Origin: Corbicula japonica
Taxonomy: Eukaryota > Mollusca > Bivalvia > Venerida > Cyrenidae
Assembly (NCBI GenBank): GCA_038501625.1
Contig: JAZAYU010000006.1
Location: 11,286,638-11,350,637, forward strand
Direction: 5' to 3'
DNA: 64,000 nucleotides
Shown: in pieces, positions 19,901 to 28,128 of the stretch
How the letters are laid out: each line of letters begins with the position of its first letter
Position numbering within the stretch: position 1 is the first letter of the stretch
Translations under genes and position numbers: made by a program
Notes under the pieces: generated by a model
What the model was told of the DNA's origin: nothing
Database searches by the model: none
What the model saw: the letters and a program-made list of their open reading frames with translations, nothing else

Positions 19901-21777
19901 ATTGTTAAGATAATATTTGCGAGTACCTTTCTTGGATATAATGTTGTTATTAAATATGAAGAAACTAATATAACTTGCGCAAGCAACATATTAAACTGGC
20001 CCAATATTAAAACAAATATTGAGTAAAACAATGTAAAATTGATATTAATAAGTGTTAGAATGAGATCTATAATATTCTAGAACCACCGGTGTCGATGTTA
20101 TATCTAAACAGAATATAAAATGAAACTATTGCCAACAGGTTCAAAGTAAGTTAGCTATTGCTCACAAAAAGTGATTTGATTACGTTCTAGATACATGTAA
20201 TACATATGCATCCTTAAGTTTGCGATACACATATAAAATTATAAAATCAACTTGTAATTAACATATTTACCGGTGCACCGCTATTTTATGCGACGGACAT
20301 ACAAAATATGCACATTGGACATATAAAAATGAAGATACAACAGTATTTTAAATGGCAGGGCATCGGTATTTTATTGGTGCAACATCATATTTATAATCCG
20401 TCGTATTAATTTATTCGTTCCACGTATAAAATTTACAGGTGTCTCGGTAATTTTGTTTGTAGGAGCTGTACATTTTCACAATGTGAAACACCGATAGACA
20501 CGAGAAAAAGTATCGGCTGTTAGAAAATTTTGCAATGACATCATTCAAAAGTACCTGCATCACATAGCTTGTAAACGTTTGAGCAATATCTTTGGTACAT
20601 TCCATGTTGTTGACATATACTTTGCCGGAGATGGTGCCTTGAGCTCGGCTTGCTATACAGTCAAGTAATGACGTTTTCCCCGAGCCTGGAAACAAAATCT
20701 TCAAATAAATGGTGATACATAAATATTAACAGTGTTATTTGGCGATAAATTGAATATGCTTCTTATTCTGGTTACAAAAAGTTGACCACACAGGAAGCAG
20801 TCTTCGGGAGTGAATATTATAAGTTGGAATAACTTGTTTCACAAGCGATGTAAATTAATTAAGTTTAACTAAAATTTGTGACACACTTCACGGTTCACTG
20901 CTCTTCGAAGTTTGGTTTTGTCTCAGTATTTCCTTGTTTTCTGTTGTCATAGACAGAAAGTATAGGGCTCAATCTCATAAAACTGAAATCAAAATTAAGT
21001 CTCGGAACTCTAGAATGGTATTGTTTTTCACATTGTTGTTCAACTTTGAGACTGAGCGCAATTTCAACGCATCAGTTATCAGATATCAGAGACTGGTATC
21101 CAGTTTTAAAGGTTTAATAATGAGCCTTGTGCCCAAGATCATAAAAATAAATCTGGAGACCAGTCTCAAATCTCAAGCATCTGATTGGCTGAAATTCCGA
21201 CTGGTCGCCATTTAAGTCCATCAGATGCTTGAGATTAGATACTGGTCTCCAATCTTAGTTTTATGATATTGGGTCCTGATTTGAAACACAATCTGAGACC
21301 AGTCTCAAAGCTATGGGTGATTGAACAGACAGGGATCTAGGTTCCAGAACAACAAGGCAGCTGCTTTAGATGTAAGACTGGTATCCAGTTGTGCTTTATA
21401 ATGAGGCTGCCTTATCAAATGTTTTAACTAAAATTAACTGGAAGGAATCTGTCAACCGAATGAAGATATGTGATTGGCTAAATGACGCTGAACATTATCT
21501 TCTGCTACAATAAACAAATACCTGATCCACCCAGAATTGCAGTTATCTGTCCAGTTTTCATATGCATGCTAACATCTCTCAGGACTATCTTGTGTTTTAT
21601 TCTCCTAAAACACGCCCCTTTCCACCATGGCCCCACCCTCTCTTTGACGACGTAGGACACGTTCAGGACGCTGAGGGTGGTCTCCGATTCTTCGTCGTCC
21701 TCATCCCAGTGTCCGAAGATACACCGGCCGAGGATGTAGTTTACAGGGATGTCAAATGCGCTGGTAGTCGTTTCCAT
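7773..21777 (-). CDS. ABCG5: ABCG5-like half ABC transporter (12 coding exons)
   Basis: Twelve exons join in phase to 1938 nt, a predicted 645-residue protein (human ABCG5 about 650). The order is nucleotide-binding domain then six membrane spans, as in all ABCG half transporters. Walker A is GGSGSGKT (exons 1/2), the Q-loop is SYVMQ, the signature is ISGGEKRR (exon 4), Walker B is ILLLDEP and the H-loop HQPR (exon 5). The DRVGLLYQ segment and the NGT glycosylation site after CGR (exons 11/12) match ABCG5. In vertebrates ABCG5 pairs with ABCG8 to export sterols at the apical membrane; ABCG8 lies divergently next door here. The start codon follows an acceptor-like TTTCAG by 7 nt, so a noncoding exon probably lies upstream. 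Exon boundaries are read by eye without transcripts. Confidence 0.93.
8217..8274 (-). repeat. tRNA-derived sequence lacking the anticodon arm
   Basis: The minus strand has A-box-like TAGCGGTATCTCAAGTGG and B-box GGTTCGAATCC. They are too close together, and the anticodon stem-loop is missing. It resembles the head of a tRNA-derived SINE. It lies in ABCG5 intron 11. Confidence 0.55.
8629..8693. mobile_element. Palindromic MITE, family 1 (left half only)
   Basis: It has one arm, CCCAAGATTATAAAACTGAG to CTAATTGGCTG, in ABCG5 intron 11. The second arm is absent. Confidence 0.8.
9036..9157 (-). CDS. ABCG5: ABCG5 exon 11 (extracellular loop)
   Basis: 122 bp encoding [18 protein letters not shown], then [13 protein letters not shown]. 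The donor is G/GTACGT. The NGT glycosylation site is completed across the junction. Confidence 0.9.
9570..9755 (-). CDS. ABCG5: ABCG5 exon 10 (TM4-TM5)
   Basis: 186 bp encoding [20 protein letters not shown], a second hydrophobic run, and ASGFLR. Acceptor ATTTCAG, donor AG/GTCGGT (weaker). Confidence 0.88.
9800..9915 (+). pseudogene. LINE ORF2 C-terminal scrap
   Basis: Two overlapping frames give LWNSLP and then [13 protein letters not shown]. This matches the WNSLP..IR...S...FK pattern common after the RT domain of non-LTR retrotransposons. It is frameshifted and about 115 bp long, in ABCG5 intron 9. Confidence 0.55.
11116..11246. mobile_element. Palindromic MITE, family 1, abutting the ABCG5 exon 9 donor
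   Basis: The left arm is CCCCGAGATTATAAAACTGA and the right arm runs GAGACTGGAGACC (on the minus strand) to AAGTTTTGAG. The outer end of the right arm is lost exactly where the exon 9 donor GTAAGT lies. Confidence 0.85.
11247..11385 (-). CDS. ABCG5: ABCG5 exon 9 (TM3 region)
   Basis: 139 bp encoding [18 protein letters not shown], then a hydrophobic span ending SSVVYW. The acceptor AATTTCAG belongs to a 51-bp repeat array (11386-11860). The donor TG/GTAAGTTTT runs straight into a palindromic MITE (11116-11246). Confidence 0.9.
11386..11860. repeat. 51-bp minisatellite repeating the exon 9 splice acceptor
   Basis: The exon 9 acceptor CAG (plus-strand CTG at 11386) recurs at 11437, 11488, 11539, 11590, 11641, 11692, 11743 and 11794, exactly 51 bp apart. 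Each unit carries CAGTT on the minus strand and most carry CACGTG. The unit is 17 codons and stays open in the ABCG5 frame, encoding [17 protein letters not shown] with variants. A decayed further unit follows to about 11860. Confidence 0.95.
11937..11990. mobile_element. Palindromic MITE, family 1 (half copy)
   Basis: A left arm, GAAGATTTTAAAAGTGAGAT to CTCAAGCATC, directly followed by a full copy. Confidence 0.75.
11991..12137. mobile_element. Palindromic MITE, family 1 (full copy)
   Basis: A near-perfect palindrome. The left arm starts GTGCCCAAGGTTATAAATCT, the centre is GGCGACAAGTCGCC, and the right arm ends AGATTTATAACC. Both arms share the same A-to-T change relative to the consensus TATAAAACT. 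Confidence 0.95.
12138..12181. mobile_element. Palindromic MITE, family 1 (right-arm fragment)
   Basis: Contains CAGCCAATCAGATGCTTGAG directly after the full copy and then breaks off. Confidence 0.7.
12359..12437. repeat. Short tandem repeat with internal dyads
   Basis: About three units of AATTACTTTTCATGAAGTAA type. Each contains AATTACTT facing AAGTAATT. It lies in ABCG5 intron 8. Confidence 0.7.
12595..12794 (-). CDS. ABCG5: ABCG5 exon 8 (TM1-TM2)
   Basis: 200 bp encoding [16 protein letters not shown], a hydrophobic span, then QDRVGLLYQ and ALNAATL. The donor is T/GTAAGTG. Length and phase equal ABCG8 exon 9. Confidence 0.92.
13340..13902. mobile_element. Tc1/mariner-like non-autonomous element
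   Basis: Perfect 27-bp terminal inverted repeats begin CACTCAACAAAAGTTCTAAT and are flanked by TA on each side (13338-13339 and 13903-13904). The 563-bp body has no transposase; the 111-codon frame inside is unrelated. It lies in ABCG5 intron 7. Confidence 0.85.
13905..14143. mobile_element. piggyBac-like MITE, CCCTT/AAAGG family (decayed)
   Basis: It shows GTTACTCCATGG at the left, the AGATCAGCCGGC and CTGATCATGATCTAAACTG motifs inside, and ATATGGAGTAAAAGG at the right with TCAA in place of TTAA. It directly abuts the mariner-like element. Confidence 0.6.
14168..14399 (-). CDS. ABCG5: ABCG5 exon 7 (linker)
   Basis: 232 bp encoding [20 protein letters not shown] and the linker to the membrane domain, ending FFRTLFTLL. 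Acceptor TGTTAG, donor GG/GTATGC. The larger open frame running past the donor is intron. Confidence 0.88.
14640..14917 (-). mobile_element. tRNA-derived SINE
   Basis: The minus-strand head (14917-14846) has A-box TAGTCCAGTGGTAGAGCG and B-box GGTTCGAGACC, with poor stem pairing. The body contains, on the plus strand, ACCTGGGTGGAGAGAAGCAG, which I recall as a conserved core in molluscan SINEs. It lies in ABCG5 intron 6; the body's far end is not well defined. Confidence 0.6.
15636..15753. mobile_element. Palindromic MITE, family 1
   Basis: It runs from GGGCCCAATATCATAAAACT to GTTTTATGATTTTGGGCC, in ABCG5 intron 6. Part of the right-arm core is deleted. CTG flanks both ends. Confidence 0.9.
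15964..16081 (-). CDS. ABCG5: ABCG5 exon 6
   Basis: 118 bp encoding [16 protein letters not shown] and then [13 protein letters not shown], the conserved end of the nucleotide-binding domain. Acceptor TTTCAG, donor G/GTGAGT. Confidence 0.92.
16586..16740 (-). CDS. ABCG5: ABCG5 exon 5 (Walker B, D-loop, H-loop)
   Basis: 155 bp encoding [17 protein letters not shown], then [17 protein letters not shown]. Acceptor TGTACAG, donor CAG/GTATGG. Confidence 0.94.
17129..17416. mobile_element. piggyBac-like MITE, CCCTT/AAAGG family (expanded)
   Basis: TTAA at 17125-17128 is followed by CCCTTTACCTCAAGGATACG. The right end is CATGGAGTAGAG followed by TTAA at 17417-17420. Inside are decayed AGATCTGGATTTACAGTGG motifs. 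Confidence 0.6.
17439..17537. mobile_element. Palindromic MITE, family 1 (short form)
   Basis: It runs from TGCCCAAGATCATAAAACT to GTTTTATGATCTTGGGCC, about 100 bp, 13 bp from ABCG5 exon 4. Like the copy at 7160 it lacks the ATTGGCTGAAATGG centre. Confidence 0.92.
17550..17682 (-). CDS. ABCG5: ABCG5 exon 4 (ABC signature)
   Basis: 133 bp starting after TTACAG. It encodes [20 protein letters not shown] and then IAIQLLQNP. The signature is the canonical SGGE. The exon has the same length and phase as ABCG8 exon 5. Confidence 0.93.
18109..18210 (-). CDS. ABCG5: ABCG5 exon 3
   Basis: 102 bp, phase 0 at both ends. It encodes [14 protein letters not shown] and then SAQLRLPG, the segment after the Q-loop. 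Donor AAA/GTAAGT. Confidence 0.92.
18250..18374. mobile_element. Palindromic MITE, family 1
   Basis: It runs from TGCCTAAGGTTAAAAAACTG to GTTTTATAACCTTGGG, in ABCG5 intron 2, 40 bp from exon 3. Confidence 0.9.
18390..18536. mobile_element. Palindromic MITE, family 1
   Basis: It starts 15 bp after the previous copy and runs from TGCCTAATATCATCAAAGTC to GTTTTATGATTTTGAGCA. It belongs to the GGAGACCAG subtype, unlike its GGAAACCAG neighbour. Confidence 0.9.
18537..19208. other. ABCG5 intron 2, nothing recognised
   Basis: Nothing recognised. The 86-codon minus-strand frame (18875-19135) has no family resemblance. Sequence from 19443 to 20554, the remainder of this 2.3-kb intron, is likewise AT-rich and featureless to me. 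Confidence 0.5.
19209..19442. mobile_element. piggyBac-like MITE, CCCTT/AAAGG family
   Basis: The left end is CTTTCCTCCATAGATACAGC and the right end ATATGGAGGAAAGG before TTAA (19443-19446). The interior holds AGATCAGCCGGCACATCCGT and its inverted partner GCCAGCTGATCTGGATCTG. The left TTAA is mutated. Confidence 0.8.
20555..20685 (-). CDS. ABCG5: ABCG5 exon 2 (Walker A)
   Basis: The acceptor TTTCCAG is followed by GCTCGGGG. It completes Walker A GSGKT and ends SYVMQ at donor CAG/GTACTT (phase 0). Length 131 bp. Confidence 0.92.
20965..21124. mobile_element. Palindromic MITE, family 1 (degenerate)
   Basis: The left arm is GGGCTCAATCTCATAAAACT and the right arm has GAGACTGGTATCCAGTTTTA. The centre is scrambled. 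It lies immediately before a better copy in ABCG5 intron 1. Confidence 0.55.
21129..21277. mobile_element. Palindromic MITE, family 1 (full)
   Basis: It runs from GTGCCCAAGATCATAAAAAT to TTTTATGATATTGGGTCC, with both ATTGGCTGAAAT and GCCATTT arms. A further degenerate copy follows at about 21280-21407. Confidence 0.92.
21522..21777 (-). CDS. ABCG5: ABCG5 coding exon 1
   Basis: It begins [11 protein letters not shown] and runs through VGPWWKG and [10 protein letters not shown] to QITAILGGS, the start of Walker A. The donor is CAG/GTATTTG, leaving phase 1. A TTTCAG acceptor candidate ends at 21785, just 5' of the ATG. Confidence 0.9.
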
Positions 21778-22373
21778 TTGCTAACTGAAAGTATAAAGAG
21801 AACTGTGGTGTGTGATTTTTGTCATTTCTTCAATTTGTTCTGGTGGGGTCGGAAAAGGGACAAAACCAAAAGATGACTGTCGCTTTGATTGTCTTTACTC
21901 CTTCGACAAGAACTAAATGGTACGTCGAAAAACAGAAGGAAGCAATATATTCACGAAATATTTACTTAAATAAACAAAAGAAGTGCATAAAATGTTAAAA
22001 TAATGTATTAGCGCTGACCACTTACATTTCCTGATCAGAATAAACGTTCACAGTACCGTCACCGGAACTTCGCATAACAATGTTCTCGCTTTTTTTGCGC
22101 GATTCCACTAACCCCCAACTACCTCCACCCCCCGGGGGCCGCACCATGAATTCTGACTTCAACGTCAGCGAACGCGTCATAATGTATATCATATAGATTA
22201 AATAATAATAGTGGAGGTTGGTCTCTTTTTATAGGGAATACTATCTGAAAATGGATGCACGGTATTGGAGCATACGGTTAAGCCAATTACTAAATTATAT
22301 GTTTGTCTGCAATAAAAACGAGAAATTATTACCCTGGCCAAGTACATAGTGCATAACAAACATTCCGCGAACT

Positions 22374-22520
22374 GTGCCCAAAGTTATAAAACTGAGCATG
22401 GAAATCAGTCTCAAATCTCAAGCATCTGATTGGCTGAAATGGCGACCAGTCGCCATTTCAGCCAATCAGATGCTTGAGATTTGAGACTGGTTTCCAAACT
22501 CAGTTTTATAACCTTCAGCC
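22374..22520. mobile_element. Palindromic MITE, family 1 (full, near-perfect)
   Basis: It runs from GTGCCCAAAGTTATAAAACT to GTTTTATAACCTTCAGCC. The centre GGCGACCAGTCGCC is a perfect dyad. Confidence 0.95.
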
Positions 22521-22782
22521 CTCATTCCCGAGAGAGGCTATCTAGACATTGACTATCATCAAATATGCACGACACGTATCATATACCATCTCCCAGGCGA
22601 TCTTTTATATATAGTTATTTATCTAGGAGAAAAGTATGCATATTTCATTGTGATGATATAGCAGTTATTCTATTTTATTGTTTCAGTGGTTTTTGTGTAC
22701 AGTTACCATTAATATCATTGATCAGTTTCCGAAACATCGTAATTTAGAACATGAAGAACTTTTACACATTTTAATAGCCTGA

Positions 22783-22857
22783 ACTGAAGGTAATAAAACT
22801 GAAAATGGAGACCATTTGAGACTGATCTCCAATCTCAGTTTTATAATCTTTCACCCA
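22783..22857. mobile_element. Palindromic MITE, family 1 (centre deleted)
   Basis: Two outer arms, GAAGGTAATAAAACTGAAAA and TCTCAGTTTTATAATC, join without the central 70 bp. Confidence 0.85.
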
Positions 22858-23079
22858 GTCATTGAATAGCTTTACATTTGACTTCAACGATTGTCTATTT
22901 ATTACTAATCAGATCTTATTTATATTAACCGTTATTATATGTGGGTATACGGGGAATGCAGAATGCATTTGTTCAAATTCATAGCAAGATATGATAAGCA
23001 GACACTGATGTAAATAATTTTATTATACTAGAATTACAGGTAAATGCTTCCATTCTTCAAACGTAAACAATATGGTGAT

Positions 23080-23425
23080 TATTCTCTGACCAATATCAAG
23101 ATCGGCCTGCACATCGGTGATCTCTTTGTTCGCTTCTCTGTCAGAAATATTCGAATGAATCTAAATGCGAACAGACTGCACGGATGTGCATGATTGGGTT
23201 GAATAAATGATTTCAAGAATGGGGATTCGTTTGGGGACTGTCTCAGGGTAGTTACATGATAATTTAACTTTCAGATCAAAATCCCAGGAAAATAAATATT
23301 GCTCCCCCAAAAGCGGGTCCGAGCAGCCCTACTGAATCCCCTGTATATCCCCCCTGCATGCTGATCTGGATGTACACTGTTCACACATGGATAAAAGCAG
23401 TATCCCCGGAATAAAGGGTTTTAAG
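23080..23425. mobile_element. piggyBac-like MITE interrupted by another repeat
   Basis: The outer parts show TCGGCCTGCACATCGG and GCTGATCTGGATGTACACTG plus a GGAATAAAGGG end. The middle (about 23215-23350) carries a separate dispersed repeat with ATTGCTCCCCCAAAAG and AGCAGCCCTACTGAAT. A relative of that repeat occurs at 28195-28335. Confidence 0.5.
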
Positions 23426-23829
23426 AATAAAGGATTTTAAGCACAGCATTGATCAGCGTATTCAATCTACTCTTTTTGTTATTTTGTTGTTTTTTTTTTC
23501 AGTTGACAAAATCAATTAAAAATTAATTAAACATCCCTCTGAACAATGGATGATCCGGCCCGACTTCATAAAAAGAGTCCATTGTATCAATTTAGCGGGT
23601 AAAACACTAAACAGTGTTATGAATGGCGAACGTTTTGCACCATTATTAGCTGACAATACATAAAAATTAACTGTATGTAAATTCCTTGTGAAAACACCGA
23701 ACTGTTTATTAAGTTGTAAGGATCGGATATATATTTATTAACGTCTAAAATTTCATCCAGAATACATTTTTGTATTTAGAATGTGCGAGATTATCCTAAT
23801 TGTGCTGCGTTGACTCTTTACTCCATTCT

Positions 23830-23976
23830 GGGCTGAAGGTTATAAAACTGAGTTTGGAAACCAGTCTCAAATCTCAGGCATCTGATTGGCTGAAATGGCG
23901 ACTGGTCGCCATTTCAGCCAATCAGATGCCTGAGATTTGAGACTGGTTTCCAAGCTTAGTTTTATAACCTTGGGCA
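23830..23976. mobile_element. Palindromic MITE, family 1 (full, near-perfect)
   Basis: It runs from GGGCTGAAGGTTATAAAACT to GTTTTATAACCTTGGGC. Both arms share the variant CAGGCATC/GATGCCTG in place of CAAGCATC/GATGCTTG. Confidence 0.95.
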
Positions 23977-23999
23977 CTGATCGTAATCTTCACTGTTCG

Positions 24000-24110
24000 C
24001 TTTTTTATTTATTAGGATATTATCGACCGAGTCGTTAACGGAGTAGATCCAGATCGGTCTTTAGAGATGTGCAGACTGATCTGGATTAACACTGGTCGCC
24101 CAAGGTATAT
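24000..24110. mobile_element. piggyBac-like MITE fragment
   Basis: An internal portion with CACTGTTCGCTTTTTTATTT, AGTAGATCCAGATCGG and GCAGACTGATCTGGATTAAC. The termini are missing. Confidence 0.5.
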
Positions 24111-26011
24111 CTGCAATATCCTATGTATTAGCTTCACGCAAAAGATAATACTTAATCAGAACTTTACTGTTACAACCGCCTACGGAGGTAAAACATATCA
24201 ATATAAAGATATTCATTGAATAAATGCAGTACCCTGATCAGACTGCGCGGATCTTGTTCTACACTTGTAAAGAGACATTAAGCTCTTAGAAGCGCCTTTA
24301 ATGGTAAACAAAGACCCCTAGCAGTGTTCTCGCATGATGTTTTGACTGTGTCTGGTGTCGATTATTGAACTTATTGAATTATTGGCCCAGTGATCAAGTT
24401 AATTCTCTTTATCAGACATTGGTTTTCTGGCCAGATGTCATTACCCAACGTGATCGATTGACCGTCTTGTGCTATGCTCTGGGTGCAATCAAGTCTTATC
24501 CATAAGTTGGGGGGAGGGGTTTCTAGTTACGTTAATTTTCAGTGTTGACCAACTATAATTACACCATTAAGAAAGAACCATCGAGATTTCTTATTTGATT
24601 TGTAAGCGTTTATCTGGTAAGTAGACACTGACTTAACTTCACAATAGCTTAAAATTTGTTCACTATAACTCATCTCTGGTATTGTAAGACCTAGACAAAC
24701 TCTTAATGCAGTCATATAGGCACTTCTTTTAAACCTCTGTAAGGGAAGAGCAAGAAATAGCACCGACAAATGTAGAATACAGGAAAATTTAGTCAACATA
24801 CCCCGTTATTTGTTAAGTCGCTTCCATCGTTATATCCTATAAACGAGAGCTTAACATGTTATTTTAAGTGTCACACAAAAAACATAATGTGACTTAAACA
24901 AGGATTGTCCTTCGATTTGTATGATCTCATTCAAATTATTTAACAAATGGTTTACTTCCGTAAAGTCAAGCATTCAAAACAGTTACTTGTGTGTACAATA
25001 CACTAACAAAGAACACTCAAGACATCCTTGAAATAAAGAATTCACTTCAATAAAAGCTCACAGTTATATCCAAACACGGATCATAAAGTGACTCAATGTT
25101 ATTCCAATGTAGAGAATCATTAAATTTTCTCCAGAAACCTCTGTAATACTTGAGCGCGTGGTCTCACCAAAATCAATTATTGGCAGATCGTTTATGTTTT
25201 CCAGTGTGTTTCCAACTCTATTAACATCACAGGTAGAACATGCGAACGCCACGAGCACAAAGGAAAACGATGGAATATCTAATTAGCAAAATTATCAACT
25301 TTTAAAGACGCTGTTTTGACATGGCAGGAAGATCGCATCGATGCAAGTAAGATTTTTGTTTTTATACCTTGATTTACATAAAATTCACTAATTTATTTTT
25401 AAAGGTATCGTGTTTTTTATTCAACAATTTTATACTTCTTAAAAAGAATTTGAATGTTAATTGAATGCTAGTATTAGTTTCGTTATGATCTAATAAATAG
25501 ACAAACTTTTGTTTTGGTATCGAGAAATCTATTGAACTGTTGGTAATTATCCGAACATAACTTGAAATCGATCCTCACTTTTTTTAAGTTTGTGAGGCCA
25601 TAAATTAACAAAAACGTAACCTTCACAGGTAGTCAGTATTTGAACAGGAAACTATCCTATTACTGCAGTGCTAGATTCATGACTGTTAAACAACATGTAC
25701 ATTAGAGGACATGGCAGTCGGGTTAAAAAATATCGTTTCGTGTTATTAACAGCAGCCATTTAAATGAGAATAGTATCTTTTCGGTGAGTGTACACTGTTT
25801 TATATATGTATGTTCAGTATTCAATTAATAAATTTACTTCCGTATATATTAAATTATATACTTTGTATAAATACGTGTAGATGTTATGTACCTGTGTTTA
25901 CAATAGAACAAATAACTTAATTGAAAAATAGATTTGAACCTAGACTTAACAATCTTAGCTATATACATGTGTATTGTATTGTTTTAATCACAAAGATTAA
26001 ACTTGATATAC

Positions 26012-26150
26012 GAGCCCCAAGATTATAAAAACTGAGAACAGAAACCTGTCTCAAATCTCAAGCATCTGTTTGGCTGAAATGGCGACTGGTCAGATGCTTG
26101 AGATTTGAGAATGGTTTCTATTCTATTCTCAGTTTTATAATCTTCAGCAC
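26012..26150. mobile_element. Palindromic MITE, family 1
   Basis: It runs from GAGCCCCAAGATTATAAAAA to CTCAGTTTTATAATCTTCAG, with one arm partly deleted at the centre. Confidence 0.92.
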
Positions 26151-27145
26151 AGTTTTTAAGTGCGACAAACGACTGAAGTACACAAAATCAACCGTGTCTA
26201 TAAACTACAATAATAATAATTGGTTGTATTAGTACATTTATATACATTTGTTCAGTTTAAATGTATGGTACAAAATATAGTTCATTGCCTTTACATATAT
26301 ATTATTACAAACACATAAGTAGGCCTATGCAATAGGCTTTGGCGACTATCACGTTAATAACCGCCCTAGCCATAAGAATGTGTTTAATATCATAAGAAAG
26401 TTAAAATGATTATCTCAGTGTCAATTTAATAAAAATATACCTGTGATTGTAGTCAGGTCTAACATGAATCCGATTTTCAGAATTCGTAATATTTAAGTTT
26501 GTTATTTCCATAATCCAACATAACTAGCGACGATATTTTATTTATTCATCTGTTTAACGGGTTGAACTTGTGGCTCCATATTTGCATATCGTTAAAGCTT
26601 GTTAATAATGGATACTACTGTCAATATTTTCATAACAAATGCCAATCTTTGAGGCAAATTTTGAAATTGTTGAATATCCAAAAAGTGATTTTAATAATAA
26701 CATAGTTATAAAATATTTCAGCTAAAAATTGTGCTATGACTGGGAGACACTTTTCATTCCGGAAGTAGATACAAGAAGCAGCACGGTTGTTTTTCGAAAA
26801 TTCATAAGGGACCACACAGAAGTTAGTGGTCTTTAAGACTAAAAGGTAATACTTGTTATAATAAAACTATTATGTTTTTAAATTCAATTATCTAAAGAGT
26901 TTCAGTCAAAATGTATACAAGAGTCATCTACGTTAAATGCGTTTGATATACTTTACACCAATAAAACGCAACTTTGGGATTTGCAAGTCACTAGTTTTAT
27001 CCATGGGAGGTCCATATACATAATATAGATGCTTACTAACTTTTGGTGAACATAATTACAAATCTCGGTACTTCTCTTATGTACAACGAATGAATTTGAG
27101 CGTCAAAAGACACTCTGTCATTTAATGTTTTAGAACTGTTGAGTT

Positions 27146-27257
27146 GGGCCCAAGATCATACAACTAAAACTGGAGACCAGTCTCAAATCTCAAGCATCTG
27201 ATTGGCTGAAAGGGCGACCAGACTGGTCTTCAGATTTATGTTTATGATCTTGTGCCC
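27146..27257. mobile_element. Palindromic MITE, family 1 (right-arm core deleted)
   Basis: It runs from GGGCCCAAGATCATACAACT to GTTTATGATCTTGTGCCC. Confidence 0.9.
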
Positions 27258-27296
27258 TAGTAAGTCTATCTCAAGTCATCGCTTTATCACTGTGTG

Positions 27297-27450
27297 TAAT
27301 CTTTGACGCTAAATGTCTATATCGACCAGTGTAGATCCAGTTCACCGTGTTCATTCGCGCATTCCGATCATGTCTACAATTTTCACCATTCAGTTAGAGA
27401 AGCAGTCTACAAAACTGGTTAGATCATGTTAGATTTGATCAGGATCTAAA
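27297..27450. mobile_element. piggyBac-like MITE fragment
   Basis: Contains CGACCAGTGTAGATCCAGTT and GATCAGGATCTAAATT motifs of the CCCTT/AAAGG family. The ends are lost. Confidence 0.4.
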
Positions 27451-27509
27451 TTAATCCTAAAATGTACGAGCCCCAATTTTTTCATGCAGCTTTAGTTACA
27501 TATACTTAA

Positions 27510-27960
27510 GGACTTTGAAAACGCACCCTTGGGATAAGTGTATATAAACATAGAAGACGCCTTTTATATCAAACATATTATATAGCTGTGTAAAGTACAA
27601 CTCATTGCCGTCATTTTGATACCAAAATATTTAAAATTGGTTCATTGATAATAAAAATATCGCGTGTTCAAGACAGTAACCCTGAAATCAAAAGTAACAC
27701 TTTAGCCAATACAAGCGTTCGTTTTCAATGATATGCCTTTAATTGTAATGCAAGCTCTATAGGCGTGAAGTGTTACTTTTGATTTTAGGGTTACTGTCTT
27801 TAACTCGCAATATCTTTTGTATAAATAGACCAATCTTAAATATTTTACTATCAAACTGACGGCAATGAATTGTACTTTACAAAGGTATGTGAAACATTTC
27901 ATTTCAAAGGCCTTTTCCAAGTTAAAATACACTTATCCCAAGGGTGCGTTTTCAAAGTCC
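27510..27960. mobile_element. TTAA-flanked 451-bp hairpin element before ABCG8 exon 1
   Basis: TTAA at 27506-27509 and 27961-27964 bracket inverted arms. The left arm is GGACTTTGAAAACGCACCCT and the right arm ends AGGGTGCGTTTTCAAAGTCC. Pairing continues inward, for example AAAGTACAACTCATTGCCGT against ACGGCAATGAATTGTACTTT, and GTAACCCTGAAATCAAAAGT against ACTTTTGATTTTAGGGTTAC. It ends 43 bp before ABCG8 exon 1. No transposase is present. Confidence 0.88.
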
Positions 27961-28055
27961 TTAAGTATATTATATCATTAAAGAACCTCAATGTTTTTTT
28001 CCAGATAGGTAACATAAAAACTGACGACGTGAGATCGGGACCGGAAGTGGTCACA

Positions 28056-28128
28056 ATGGGGGACACCGAGGATGATGACAGTAGTTCACCGGATGAGACA
28101 GAACGGACCCCACTCCGTAAAAAACGAG
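28056..28128 (+). CDS. ABCG8: ABCG8 coding exon 1 (acidic N-terminus)
   Basis: It encodes [17 protein letters not shown] and then a basic PLRKKR. The acceptor TTTTCCAG ends at 28003 and the donor is CGAG/GTTATT. The phase fits exon 2 (Arg-Asp junction). It is the least certain exon, because no conserved domain covers it. Confidence 0.6.

Larger units (their letters stand above)
21786..28003. promoter_or_regulatory. Shared upstream region of the divergent ABCG5/ABCG8 pair
   Basis: The first coding exons of the two genes face away from each other across this 6.2 kb. No gene is recognisable inside; the short frames near 24539 and 25064 match nothing I know. It holds five family 1 MITEs, pieces of piggyBac-like MITEs (23080-23425, 24000-24110, 27297-27450) and a 451-bp hairpin at the ABCG8 end. 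I cannot locate promoters. Control of both genes from here is inferred from the arrangement only. Confidence 0.5.

Noticed and set aside
21562..21876. 104-aa plus-strand frame opposite ABCG5 exon 1
   Set aside because: It is the antisense shadow of a conserved coding exon.
25064..25258. 64-aa minus-strand frame in the shared upstream region
   Set aside because: No ATG start, no clear splice sites and no family resemblance.
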